A stretch of 64,000 bases of DNA from Ophiosphaerella korrae (taxonomy: Eukaryota; Ascomycota; Dothideomycetes; Pleosporales; Phaeosphaeriaceae). Made by a program: the position numbers and the translations under genes. The notes under the pieces are model-generated. The model was given only the letters and a program-made list of their open reading frames with translations, did no database searches and had not been told where the DNA came from. The stretch spans positions 372,001 through 436,000 of the forward strand of contig JALNQF010000006.1 of the NCBI GenBank assembly GCA_028456385.1, in the 5' to 3' direction. Below are positions 42,972 through 54,519 of this stretch, piece by piece (within the stretch, counting starts at the first letter, position 1; each line of letters begins with the position of its first letter).

Positions 42972-43239
42972 GTCTTTTGTCAGGCAGATTGTCATTAGAT
43001 GGACGACTCTCAATGATAAGGCAGGGCCCATGATTCAGTTAGTGGTGGTTGTATTCTCGTAGAAGTGGCAGGGTAGGGATTGTGATGATAGATACCATAG
43101 AGCAAATTTGAGTCATTCTCGCGTGGTTCGTCTCATTCGTTGATTGTGTATGTGTCTATCACTCATCCGAACCGTGGTATATACGCCTATGCTTTTCTAA
43201 CCCTTGCTCATTACTCCTCGCCAGTGTGGAATTACTAGA

Positions 43240-44657
43240 CTATTTCTTCTCCTCTAGCGTCAGGTTCTCAATCACCCTCTCACCGCTCTCCATCCCAACA
43301 TCCACGCTCGCCTTGTCCTTGCCCTCAACATGCCCATCGGGCTTTGCCTCGACCTTCTTAGCACCGGGGTGAAAGGTGCCTTTATCTTTCTTCTTCTTCT
43401 CCTTCTTCTTTTCCGCAGGGGGTGGCGGGTACGCCTTCTGCTCGATTTCCTGCCACGCGGGCGTAGCCTGGAACTCTGCTTGCACAGGCTCAAGCAGCGT
43501 GTTGAGCGCGGCGGTGACAGCGGGCTTGAGGTCTTGGGGCGAGAGAACGTCTTTTGCATAGTCTTCCTTCATTTGCGCAATGTTGCTGTAGACGAGGGGC
43601 TCGGCATCGCGGCGCTCAACGACAAACTTAGGCTCCCCGTAGCGGAGGCGGCCGGCGGGGAGGAGCACGTACTCGACGAAGGAGAGGATGCCGTTGTCCT
43701 CGACGACCTTGGGGACAGCATGGGCTTTTTTGAGTTTCCGCTTCACGGCATCGGGGTTGTCGAGGACGTCGATTTTGGAGTCCGGGTCTGAGGAGCTCAT
43801 CTTCCCGCCTTGGAGACCTGGGACCATGGGATTCATTAGATGGGCACGCTCCTTGTAGCCGAGCTTAGGGAGGGCGTCTTTGGCTAGGGCGAAGATCTTG
43901 CGTTGGTCGACTCCGCCAAATTGCACGTCGACATCGAGGTACTGCTCATCGAGGGCCTGCATCAGGGGGTAGAGGAGGCCACTGAGCGGCGCGTTCTCTG
44001 TCTGCTTGACGACCTCGGCGCCAGCCTTCTTTGCGTCTCGCTCGCTCGTGATGGACGCCAGTCTCAGGACATCCATCATGTATTCGGCTGACAGCTCATA
44101 GCTCGAACCCAGGACAAACTCGAGCTTGTCTATGGGGACCTTGACGGCCTTGAGCAGCGAGGTGATTGTGTAGCGGTAGTATTCCGCCCGGTACTTGACG
44201 AGCTCGATAGGTGCCTTGAGATTGTCGAGGAAGCCGTGAATATCTGCGAGGAGGACTTTGACGTGGCAGCCTGCAGAGAGGAATTGGGCGATTTTCAGAA
44301 TGGGGACAAACTACCGCCAGTCAGCGAAACGAAACCACACATGGAGACCGACAGGCCAACGGAGCCTAGTCAACTTACGTATCCGCAATGCGGCCGGCCG
44401 GTGGTAGCAGTGCCCCAGTATATCTTCAGGTGTTCGCTCTTCTTCAGTGCCTCCTCCATGATCTCAGGGTTCAGCACCTCCTGCAAGTTGGCCTTGATCA
44501 GATCCAGCTTCTCCTCGTGGGACAAGTTGGCGCCCGCATCGCCATTGGAGGCATGCTGTGCCTTCTCCAACCGCGACTTTGCATCTTGTAGCTGTGCTTG
44601 CACCTCCACGAGCTTCTTCTCTAGCTGCACGATCTCGTCTTGGATCGCGTCCGCCAT
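43240..44657 (-). CDS. TYS1: Cytosolic tyrosyl-tRNA synthetase
   Basis: Exons 44657-44379 and 44310-43240 give 449 residues. The 68-nt intron 44311-44378 splits immediately after the class I HIGH-equivalent PHCGY (89-93) and continues [14 protein letters not shown]. The KMSSS loop is at 263-267. The enzyme charges tRNA-Tyr in the cytosol; the eukaryotic/archaeal-type sequence without a presequence excludes the mitochondrial enzyme. The first 50 residues form a coiled-coil-like Gln/Lys/Glu region, and the last 75 are a Lys/Pro-rich tail ([12 protein letters not shown]) that may bind tRNA. Confidence 0.96.
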
Positions 44658-45312
44658 GGTGGGGTAGTGGGGGATGCTTAGCTGACAGCAACAATTGAAA
44701 GAAAATTAAACAGTAAAAGTGGAAGGCAAATAAGCTGCACAAGATACAAGCGGAGGGTTATATGGGCCTGTATCTATCAGCTGAAAAGCAAGTGTTGTAG
44801 GCGACTACCTGGGCGGGCTGAATGAGTCGCTTGACATGGGCAAACACGGCGAGGCCGCAGTGTTTTGTTGGACCCTTAGAAGTTAGTACTCACTACACCC
44901 CACTCCCTTCTAGCGTCACGTAAGGTCACCTCAGCCTGCCGTGCCTCCGCCTTCAGCTTGCCCGCCAACACTGCGCGCAGCGTTCTTAGTTCAGCTTCGC
45001 TATGCAGGCCCAGCCCAATTCCATGTGCTTCGTGTTGATGGCTGGCTGGAACACAGGCCACCCGGACGCCTGACCACCTAAAAATGGCACCTCTTGTTAC
45101 CGCATATAGGAGCGAATTAAATGAGTGTCATTATATAGTCTAGACGAGGAAAAAACCCATTGTAAAAGCAAATAAATCAAAAATATATAGTGTGAATTTA
45201 AAAGACAGGAGGTCGGTACCCAAGGATACCGACTATCAAGAGTATTGAACGCCGTCGCTGTGCATCAAAATCAAAAGTCCGCATCTAGGTCATATTCTCC
45301 AACTGTCCGCTC
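44658..45312. other. TyrRS promoter and cupin 3' region
   Basis: 655 bp between two minus-strand genes, with only one 61-codon ORF of no recognised family. It should contain the TyrRS promoter. Confidence 0.5.
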
Positions 45313-46228
45313 TTAATACGTCTTAGCACACTTCGCCAAGCAAACATCGATATCCTGCGCCAAGTTGGCTGGGATCATCTTGCGGAATTCATCAATGTTG
45401 GTACCGTTGATGGTCTTGGGGAAGCCGAGCGTGGCATTGACAACACCAGCATTGAGAGCAAAGAAGCCCTGGGCAACCTGGTTGGTACCGGGGTCCTCCG
45501 AGTTGAGGGCAGCGACAAAGGTAGCATTTTTGCAGCTGTCATTGAACTGGAAGTGGATGGAACCCTGAGGGAACACGGTGCCTTCAAACTTTTTCAACGT
45601 TCCAGCAATCTCGGGGTTTTGGCCGGCCTTGACCAGGCCATTCTCTAGCACGTAGCCAAAGCGGAGTTTCTCGCCCTCGACAAGTGTAAGGAACTCCGTT
45701 GCTCTTGGGTGGACGTGGGGTGTGTTGATTCCTATAAACTTATTAGCGACTTCTATGACTTGCAATCAAGAATTTAATATTGGAAAAGAATAACATACCA
45801 CAGGGCGCGAGGAAGCCAAGAGTAGTAGAGATGCCCAAGCCGGTTAGGATAGGAAAGGTCTCAATGTTCTTCCATGCGTGTTAGTATCGGCTATGTGTTT
45901 GCAACAATTATAAACTTACGGCAGCCTTGGTGGCACCACCTTTTGCTCCAGGAGCGGGTGTTGCACCATTGAAATTGAAGACAGTGAGCTTCTTGAGAGC
46001 ATCTCCAGTGAGCAGAGTCTCGCCTTTGACGAGCAGTCGCTGGAAACGCTTAATAGCACTTGGTGCAGTGAAGAGATCTCGAAACAATTGGGCGTTGTCA
46101 TCCGCAGGAGGAGCAGGAGGAGCAGGGGTTGCGGTAGGAGCTGCGCTCGGTTGGATAGACTGAGGAAGGGCCTGGACAGCTCCGAAGGTCATAAGACCAG
46201 CAACGAGGACTTGTGTGATGGCGACCAT
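45313..46228 (-). CDS. Secreted cupin (germin / spherulin-1-like)
   Basis: Exons 46228-45920, 45868-45799 and 45731-45313 encode 265 residues. A signal peptide (about 1-20, ending AVQALP) precedes a Pro/Ala linker and one cupin beta-barrel. The metal-binding motif starts with PCGINTPHVHPRATEF (two His and a Glu as in germins), and the second motif lies around FPQGSIHFQFNDS. Such proteins are secreted, often stress- or development-induced, with Mn-dependent activities in some members; activity here is unknown. Promoter features support strong expression: a TATAAAG box about 140 bases upstream and a pyrimidine-rich tract before the start. The last Cys pair (CLAKC) may form a disulphide. Confidence 0.9.
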
Positions 46229-47279
46229 GATTATCGATTAGGAAGCGAATGCTCTTTGACAGAAAGGAGATAGGAAAAAAAGAGAAGATAGGAAAAGAGA
46301 TGGTTGTTTGATTTTTTGGTTGTAGGCAAGGAGATGATTCTTCCAACGACGTCCTGTGATAGCATCTTTATACATATGCCTGTAACTCACTCACTCAATG
46401 ATTGGAACTAAGTTTAGTCATATTCGGATGTGCTATATCCGCAAAATGTGGAGGCGGTGGTCCTCAGTAAGGCCCTCCAGATGTGCTTTACAGTTCACTG
46501 ACTAAAAAAGAAGCTTAATCTAGAGACAGTCAGGCTTTAGTCAAATGTTTGATGGCTAAAAGTACCGATTGGTCGTTTCGAAACAAAAGTCTACTGCGGT
46601 GCCCAAGCGCTGACAGTAGGTGGCTGTGTGGCGTAGGGCTGACCAGCGGGGCGGTGTATATGCACTGCTTTTCAGAGGGAACAGGGCGTATGGCGGACTG
46701 CGCGGATGGTTTGTAAACATTGAGATATTCTTGTACGCTGGTTTGGTTTTCCAAGATCATTATCGTGATCGGATGCTGATTCCAAGTACATGTCTGCTGA
46801 TGGAGGTGTTTTTCGCCCATCAAGTTGTTTGTAAGACGGACCTTTTCATGTGTAAAGCGAACATTAGTCACTCAACACTTGCAGAGGCGTGTAGAATGCC
46901 CTATTTACATTCTGTGGCAACCTAGAATATCGTATCACCTAGATGGCTGGCGTGTACTTGCAGTGATTGTGTTGGTGAGGTGTTGTCGGAAGCTATGAGA
47001 CACCAAGCAAGGCGAAATGATATGTCAGCAGTGCCATAATTAGAGCGCAAATTGCTACGGATAACGCCCCCTCCTGCAGAAGGTGCTGAATCTTTTGTCA
47101 TGATGCTCACAATTTAGCAATAGTGTAAATAGACATAGTTTAAATTTGCGAAATGGGTAATCGTTTTGGTAACAGGCAGTACGCCGCAAATACACGCTCA
47201 TGCTAAATACAGGAGAGATTGAAGAAGACTGAAAAAGAGCTATAGCTATATGCAGCGCAAAATGGTGACAAGGAAAGCT
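46229..47279. other. Cupin promoter region
   Basis: 1.05 kb without a recognisable gene. The first 150 bases carry the cupin leader and TATA box on minus; the rest holds small overlapping ORFs only. Confidence 0.5.
46366..46372 (-). promoter_or_regulatory. TATA box of the cupin gene
   Basis: TATAAAG on minus, 138-144 bases before the start codon. A polypyrimidine tract on the same strand (46261-46301) lies between it and the ATG, the usual layout of strongly expressed fungal genes. Confidence 0.6.
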
Positions 47280-48224
47280 CTAATCGGACTCGATCTCGTA
47301 TTCCATCAACTCGCTGCCTTTCCAAAACGGAAGCTCATCGAGTGTGAAGTCATCGAGGGTGAAAGCATCATCGCTGGGGATAGACGGTGGACCCATCGTA
47401 TGCACGACCATGCCTTCAATGGGCTCATCAACCTCCAAAATATTGTTGGTATTCGAGTATCCTGGATCTTGGAAAATGAGTGAGCCTCGACGGTTACAAG
47501 GTCCACGCACACGGCGTCGCAGGCGGCGCGCCTGAGGGTTGATGTCGTCGAGTGGATCGTTGTCCGAGTAGCTGCTGTCGCCTTCGACGCTTTGACTATG
47601 GCTGCGCTTGAAGACACCTGCACTCCATCGCTTTTTCTTCTGTCGGTACCTGCGCAGTTGCTCCTCCTCGTCGGAGCTTTCCTGTTCGAGGTAAAGTTCT
47701 TTTAGTCTTTCATTCACTTCATTTCTTTCCCTTCTACTCGACACACTTCTGTCACTTTTTGCGTCTTCGTAATGATCCGGCAGGATGACCTCTATGTCAC
47801 AATCGTAACCTGGGTCGTCCTCCAATTCTTCGAGCACAAAATAAGCTATGTCTGCCCGTCGCAGAGGCACTTCTTCCTCGTCTTCTTCTTCGTCTTCTTC
47901 GGTTTCGTCGTCAGACTCGTCCCCATAGTCAGAATCCTGAAACGTTGTTGCGTAAGCTCGTCCAGAGACACTAGACGGGCGTGAGGACAGAGTAAGCGAC
48001 TGAGGGCGGGTGAATTTGAATTGGTGGCCATGTCCAGTTGGCTCGATATATTCTAATGGTGGGGTTGTGACAAAGAGCGACATGCCCAATCGCTTCGACA
48101 TAGGAGAGGGGTGTCGGGTTTGTGGGGCGGAGCGTATTTGACTGCGGGCACCAGCAGGCGTCATTGGCGGCGAGTTTGGATGGTGGTTGAAATAGGCGGC
48201 CGGTGGTAGGCCGTGTGTCGCCAT
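47280..48224 (-). CDS. Acidic, largely disordered protein, 314 residues
   Basis: Single exon. I do not recognise a domain. The N-terminus is Pro/Ser-rich, followed by a run of about 20 mostly Glu/Asp residues (ETEEDEEEDEEEVP), a short hydrophobic-acidic block (ADIAYFVLEELEDDPGYDCDI), a charged coil (NEVNERLKELYLEQESS), a basic RLRRRVRG patch and an acidic C-terminal tail with DDFTLDELPFW, reminiscent of an activation or interaction motif. The alternating acidic and basic patches suggest a nuclear or scaffold role, but that is inference. It is divergent from COPA over 1.2 kb. Confidence 0.75.
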   Translation of the reverse strand: MATHGLPPAAYFNHHPNSPPMTPAGARSQIRSAPQTRHPSPMSKRLGMSLFVTTPPLEYIEPTGHGHQFKFTRPQSLTLSSRPSSVSGRAYATTFQDSDYGDESDDETEEDEEEDEEEVPLRRADIAYFVLEELEDDPGYDCDIEVILPDHYEDAKSDRSVSSRRERNEVNERLKELYLEQESSDEEEQLRRYRQKKKRWSAGVFKRSHSQSVEGDSSYSDNDPLDDINPQARRLRRRVRGPCNRRGSLIFQDPGYSNTNNILEVDEPIEGMVVHTMGPPSIPSDDAFTLDDFTLDELPFWKGSELMEYEIESD

Positions 48225-49443
48225 GGCGTTGGGGTTGCGGTGATATTCCCTGCGGCGAAAAGGTTGCGTCAGACAGGCAGACAGGCTCGCGAGCCAATTG
48301 CGAGAGCGTATGTATCAACGAGATGCTTTGTTGAAAATTTTGTTGCTGATCTCTTCAAGGAATCTTAATCTTTGGTGTGTGGAAAAGGGGTTTCGTCGAC
48401 TGTATCATTATGGAAGCGGTCGGAGAGTGTTTTGACTGGGAAGACTGGGCGGCGAGCGCAGGTGGGAGTGGAGAGGATTACAAGTCAGTCCCTGCAACGC
48501 CTGGGCTTATCGTGCAGGTGCAGTTGGGGGTATAAGGAGACAGCAATGCAGAGGGATATGGCTCGCAGAATAGACAGCCACGAGGATGCAAGTCAGTTTA
48601 GAAACAGTGCGTGCGTGCGTGCGACCGAATTGGGGTGTGGAGGGAAAAAAAGAAGACTGCGTAGGCGAACCTGAGGTGGTCACGAATCCTAAAGAGCCAG
48701 GATTTGTGCGGGCTGTCGCCAATTAACCTCGTGCGTTGCAGCAATGCGTTGTCCGGCCGCGCTGCGGATCAATATGCAGGAGCTTTTCCTTCATGACTCC
48801 AATGCTGGCCACGATATGTGGTCGCGGGCTATACGTCGTTACGACGACTTGGGCATGACACCTTACCTTGGGCTGAGCGCGAGCCAATGGCAGCGGCGTC
48901 CAAAATTGCAATGCAGAGGGCGGGTAGGGTAGTGTTGGCACTACGATGGCCAGCTGGCAAGGACGGCATTGGTGAGCGCTGGCTGCGGGGCATCGGTGCA
49001 GCGCACCAGGCCAGGGCATCCCTCGCCCACACGGCGGAGGCAAAATTGGACGATGCGGCTTTGGCGGCGCGCTGGTGCGGCTCTGCTGGCCGTGAAGCTG
49101 TCCAGCGCTGCGGTTTCATGTTGGAAACAGGAGCCTGGGGCGTTTGCGTGGTTTCAGCGTGGCCGTTTGGCGGCCGGGTCACGTGGTGAGGGGAGCGGAG
49201 GGCTGGTGTCCGGAAGCGGCTAGACCGGCCCGGCGAGATAATCCAGGGCCGCTGCGTGTTCACTTCGAAGTTTGGCCCAGAGCAGCTCGCGGCGGAGGCA
49301 GCAGTGAGATACACACTCGAGCAACGGCCAACACGGTAGTTTTCTTGTCCATTGCCACACCCGCCCATCCGCGCTATTTTCCTCGCTAGCATTGAGGCTG
49401 TCCACAGCGCACAAGAAGCTGCGGCTTCGCCCACAATTCCACC
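48225..49443. other. Divergent region upstream of COPA
   Basis: 1.2 kb between head-to-head genes. Several ORFs of 100-260 codons overlap here on both strands, explained by GC-rich sequence; none has a recognisable domain. It should contain both promoters. Confidence 0.5.
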
Positions 49444-52400
49444 ATGTCGTCCACTCCCTCCATGTTGACCAAGGCAGGCAGCTCCCACCGGCTGGCCCGC
49501 GCCTCTTGCTAATGGCTCCCAGTTCGAGTCCAAGTCCTCGCGCGCCAAGGGCATTGCCTTCCACCCAAAGAGGTACGGCCCTCGCCTCTGCCCATCCTCT
49601 GTCCCCGCTGACCGCCCCCAGGCCATGGATCCTCGTTTCGCTCCACTCGTCTACGATCCAGCTCTGGGACTACCGCATGGGCACACTCATAGACCGCTTC
49701 GAAGAGCATGACGGGCCGGTCCGCGGCATCGACTTCCACAAGACGCAACCACTGTGAGCACTCTGGAACGCGCCAGGCGCAGCTGTATACTGAGACTATG
49801 GCAGGTTCGTCTCCGGCGGGGACGATTACAAGATCAAGGTCTGGTCCTATCAGACTCGACGATGCCTGTTCACCCTGAATGGTCATCTCGATTATGTCCG
49901 CACTGTGTTTTTCCACCACGAGCTGCCGTGGATAGTGAGCAGCTCTGACGACCGTAAGCGCACAGTGCTGAAACCGCCATGGAGGTTGCTAATTGTGCCC
50001 AGAGACTATTCGTATCTGGAATTGGCAGAACCGTAAGTCCCCGAGTCCACTTCTTGATATGGAAGCTAACATGCATAGGATCATTAAGTAAGTCCGTTTC
50101 ATACCCAAACGTCTTCGACCTACCCTAACCTCGCCAAGTATGTACCATGACCGGCCATAACCACTATACAATGTGCGCCCAATTCCATCCCAAGGACGAC
50201 CTCATAGTTTCGGCGTCGCTCGACCAGTCAGTCCGTGTCTGGGACATTTCTGGGCTGAGGAAAAAGCATTCAGCCCCTACATCCATGTCTTTTGAGGACC
50301 AACTCGCGCGCTCGAACCAGAATCAGGCAGACATGTTCGGCAACACAGATGCTGTTGTCAAGTTCGTCCTCGAGGGTCACGATAGGGGTGTGAACTGGGT
50401 CGCATTCCACCCTACGTTGCCTCTGATTGTCTCTGCGGGTGATGATCGTTTGGTAAAACTATGGAGGATGTCAGAAACGAAAGCGTGGGAGGTAGACACT
50501 TGTCGAGGACACTTCCAGAACGCATCAGCATGTCTGTTCCACCCACACCAGGACTTGATTTTGTCTGTGGGCGAAGACAAGACTATTCGCGTGTGGGATC
50601 TCAACAGGCGTACTTCAGTCCAGTCTTTCAAACGGGAGAATGACAGATTTTGGGTGATTGCAGCGCATCCAGAGATCAACCTTTTCGCTGCGGGACATGA
50701 CAATGGCGTCATGGTCTTCAAGCTGGAGCGTGAGCGCCCCGCATCCGCCGTCTACCAGAACAACCTATTTTACATCACAAAGGACAAACATGTGCGATCT
50801 TACGACTTCCAGAAGAATCTTGAGTCACCATCGATGCTTTCATTGAAGAAGTTGGGTAGTGCATGGGTCCCTCCTCGGACAGTATCCTATAACCCCGCTG
50901 AGCGTTCGATTCTCGTCACTTCACCAGCTGATAGCGGCACCTATGAGTTGATAAGCCTGCCACGCGATGCATCTGGTGCGGTAGAGCCAACGGATACGAA
51001 ACGTGGGTCCGGGAACTCTGCTGTTTTTGTTGCTAGGAATCGTTTCGCTGTGTTCAACCAAGCCAACCAGCAAATTGATATCAAAGACCTCAGTAACTCT
51101 ACTACCAAGACGATCAAACCTCCTCACGGAACTACAGACATCTATTTTGGTGGCACTGGTAATTTGCTCTTAATCACACCCACTAATGTCGTCCTTTATG
51201 ACATCCAGGCCAAGAAGAACCTCTCGGAACTCGCGGTCAATGGAGTTAAATACGTTGTTTGGTCATCAGATGGGTTACATGTAGCTCTTTTGAGCAAACA
51301 TAATGTCGCTATCGCCACCAAGAACTTGGAGCAAGTCAGCACCCTTCACGAGACCATTCGCATCAAGAGCGCTACTTGGGATGACACCGGCGTACTCCTA
51401 TACTCGACGTTGAATCACATCAAATACAGTTTGATGAATGGCGACAACGGCATCGTCCGCACGTTGGAGCACACTATCTACCTTGTGAGAGTCAAGGGCC
51501 GCAATGTTTACTGCCTAGACAGGGCTGCCAAACCCAAGATTCTTCAAATTGACCCCACTGAATACCGATTCAAGCTTGCTCTTGTCAAACGAAACTACGA
51601 CGAGATGCTCAACATCATCAAGACATCCAGTTTAGTTGGTCAGAGCATCATCTCTTACTTGCAAAAGAAGGGATACCCAGAAATCGCACTACAATTTGTC
51701 CAAGATCCCCAAACTCGGTTTGAACTTGCCATCGAATGCGGCAACCTGGAAGTAGCTGTAGAAATGGCCAAGCAGCTAGACCGACCAAAACTCTGGCAGC
51801 GTCTTAGTACCGAGGCTCTTGCGCATGGCAATCATCAAATAGTTGAGATGACGTATCAAAAACTACGCAACTTCGACAAACTTTCCTTCCTGTATCTTGC
51901 AACTGGCGACCAGGAAAAGCTAAAGCGAATGGCCAAGATTGCAGAACATCGAGGAGACATGACGGCCCGGTTTCAGAATGCGCTTTACCTTGGCGATGTT
52001 CAGAATCGGATAGAAATGTTTCAGGAGATCGATCTGTATCCATTGGCATATGCTACCGCCAAAGCAAACGGCCTTGATGGACAAGCCCAGTCGATATTAG
52101 AAGCCGCCGGCATCACCGAAGACCAAATTAATCTACCATCAGTAGGTAGTGCCCTCGTGCCGCCTAGGCCCATCGTACCTACACACAAAGCGAATTGGCC
52201 AACTCATGCGGCATCGTCGACAGTCTTTGAGAAGGCTCTCATGGGAGAAGTCGAAGGTATTGGTGCCGACGAACCAGCTGCGAACGGCTATGGAGACGAA
52301 GATCTGCTTGGTGAAGCAGAAGCCCCAGGCGCAGCAGCTGAGCTTGGTGGTGGTGGTGGTGGTGATGAAGAAGATGACGTGGGTGGTTGGGACATGGGTG

Positions 52401-53463
52401 ATGATGGAGATGTTGACGCGGAGGACGATTTTGTTGAAGTCGAGGGTGCTGAAGCTGGTGCTGGTAGCAGTGAAGCTGATCTATGGGCACGCAACTCCCC
52501 CTTGGCAGCGGATCATGTTGCCGCGGGCTCATTCGAAACGGCCATGCAACTTCTCAATCGACAAATCGGTGCTGTCAACTTTGCTCCTCTCGAGGAGCGA
52601 TTCCAAGAGATTTACCAAGCAACAAGGACATTCCTGCCAGCTACCCCCAATATGACATCGCTTATCAACTATGTACGGAGAACAGTTGAGGAGACAGACT
52701 CACGGAAGATTTTACCAATTATCCCACGAGAATTGGAGTCGATTCTTTCAACAGACCTGATGGCCGGCAAGCAAGCCTTGATCAAAAACAAACTGGAGGA
52801 CGGCATTGCGTCTTTCAAGAAATTGCTGCATCTTCTAATTGTCAACGTCGTTGCTTCTCAAGCGGATCTTTCCGAGGTATGTTCAAAACGGCTTTATCAA
52901 ACATTCTTCAACTAACACACAGATAGGCTAGAAAAGCTATTCACACTGCAGCACAATATATAATCGCCATGTCTATTGAGCTGGAACGCCGAGCTCTGCT
53001 CAAGGGCGCAAATGATGTCTCAGCCCTTTCTGACGATGACAAGAAGCGTGCCCTCGAGTTGTCGGCCTACTTCACCATCCCGGAACTCGAAGGCCCCCAT
53101 AAGTCTATCCCTCTCTCCGCTGCGATGAACTTTGCGCACAAGAACAAGCAACTCAATACTGCTCTCAACTTTGCCAACGCTCTACTCGACCGCACGGGCA
53201 ACGCAAAGATGAAGGAAAGCGCCAAACGCATCAAGACAGTTGCAGAGCGCAACCCTGCCGACGTAATTGAAATCGACTTTGACCAGTTTGCCGATATGGA
53301 AATTTGCGCTGCAAGCCATACACCCATCTACGGCGGCAGTCCCTCAACCACGTGTCCTTACGATGGTGCAAAGTACCATGCCAAGTACAAGGGCACCGTA
53401 TGCAAGGTCTGCGAAGTTTGCCAGATTGGTGCGCCCGCAAGCGGCTTGAGGTTAGTTGGTTGA
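49444..53463 (+). CDS. COP1: Coatomer subunit alpha (COPA / Ret1)
   Basis: Eight exons: 49444-49473, 49523-49572, 49622-49753, 49805-49953, 50003-50032, 50079-50087, 50139-52876, 52927-53463; 1224 residues. Alpha-COP is a COPI coat component in Golgi-to-ER retrieval and binds dilysine cargo. The start [10 protein letters not shown] and the WD40 propeller ([54 protein letters not shown]) are classic. After two beta-propellers and an alpha solenoid come an acidic Gly/Asp linker (about residues 845-890) and the COPA C-terminal domain ending in two Cys clusters (CPYDGAKY and CKVCEVCQ). Intron 1 is GC-AG; exon 6 is only 9 nt (Ser, Leu and parts of Arg and Ile). Conservation of [19 protein letters not shown] fixes these choices. 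Confidence 0.95.
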
Positions 53464-54014
53464 GAGAAACTTTGTGTGCTCGGATTGCGGTCTGGATGGT
53501 TGAAAGAAAAGAGTCTACGTGTTTATGACTTAGCGTAGTATTCGATTAGTGTATAGAGTGAGAATGTGGGAACAATGTTGGTGGTGAAGTGGAATTAGTT
53601 GAAGATACATTAAAATGTGAAATGATATCATACTCAATACGTGATGCAGTCTGGTACGGTTGATGCGGTTCTCTTATACGTGTCATGGTGTCAGGAAAGC
53701 TGTTCGCCAGCAATGCTGTTGTGATTCGACGCGATTGACCCAAGTTTGAAACTGACATCTGGCGATATCCAAGTTCGTGATTATTGTGTATAAATTACTA
53801 GTTACCATCCATGTAGACCGCTTATCCTCCTCGAATTGAGAGTACCGAAATATATACATCAGAAGGAAATGCCTCTTCAGGTATCAAAAAGTGGGAAATG
53901 ACACCATACGTTTACGCATTCCAATCGACTGGTCGTGTAAACGCCATTGTCGTCAACTTGTATTTACCATCTCGCACCACGCAATGTCGTCATTGCCAAG
54001 CCCTCAGCCCCATC
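53464..54014. other. Convergent COPA / RCR-like 3' region
   Basis: 551 bp between convergent stop codons, with no recognisable gene. Confidence 0.5.
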
Positions 54015-54519
54015 TCACGCAACCTTGCCGGGCGGAGGGCCAGGGGGCGGCTGGTACGTATTCTGGCCGCCGTATGCTGGCTGAGGAGATTGCAACTGAA
54101 CGCCGGATTGCTGCTCGCCGTAATAACTCTGGTTTTGGCCGCCATATGGTTGCTGCTGGTATCCGCCGCCGTAGTAGCCGTTCTGCTGAGGCTGAGCCGA
54201 GTAAGGTGGTGCAGGCTGGTTCTGGTTGTTTTGGTAGTAGGGTTGAGCCGTGTTGTTGCCCGGTCTAGCTGCCCAGCCGGTGCCGTAGAAAGGTTGCTGG
54301 CCAGCTTTGCGGCGGCGACGCGCTGTGATACAGCTGTGTGATGGATTAGATGTGATGTCTGGTGGCGAGGCTAGGAAGATGAGCTGTTTACCTGCAAAGC
54401 ACGAATAGGAATAAAAAGCCGATTACGACGACGGCAAGAACGACCCAGCGCACCCAGCTGTCCCAGGCACTTCGATAACAGCGCACGTTACCGTACTGAT
54501 CTCTGTAGCACCTAGCCAT
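54015..54519 (-). CDS. RCR1/2-like single-pass membrane protein
   Basis: Exons 54519-54392 and 54333-54015 give 148 residues. Removing the 58-nt intron 54334-54391 joins LFLFVLC to SCITARRRRKAG. The order is short luminal N-terminus with CYRDQYG, one membrane helix (WVVLAVVVIGFLFLFVLC), a basic RRRRK stop-transfer patch, the family block QPFYGTGW, and a Gln/Tyr/Pro/Gly-rich cytosolic tail. This matches the chitin synthesis regulation / Congo red resistance (RCR) family; yeast Rcr1 and Rcr2 act in trafficking with the Rsp5 ligase through PY motifs. The tail here is PY-rich (PAPPYS, QQPYGG). Antisense frames are open over the same DNA, so long-ORF searches miss it. Confidence 0.82.

Noticed and set aside
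48829..49626. 265-codon minus ORF upstream of and overlapping COPA exons 1-2
   Set aside because: No recognisable domain, overlaps true COPA exons antisense and lies in GC-rich DNA where several frames are open.
53891..54341. Two plus-strand ORFs of 125 and 147 codons
   Set aside because: They are antisense to the RCR-like gene, whose spliced product matches a known family.
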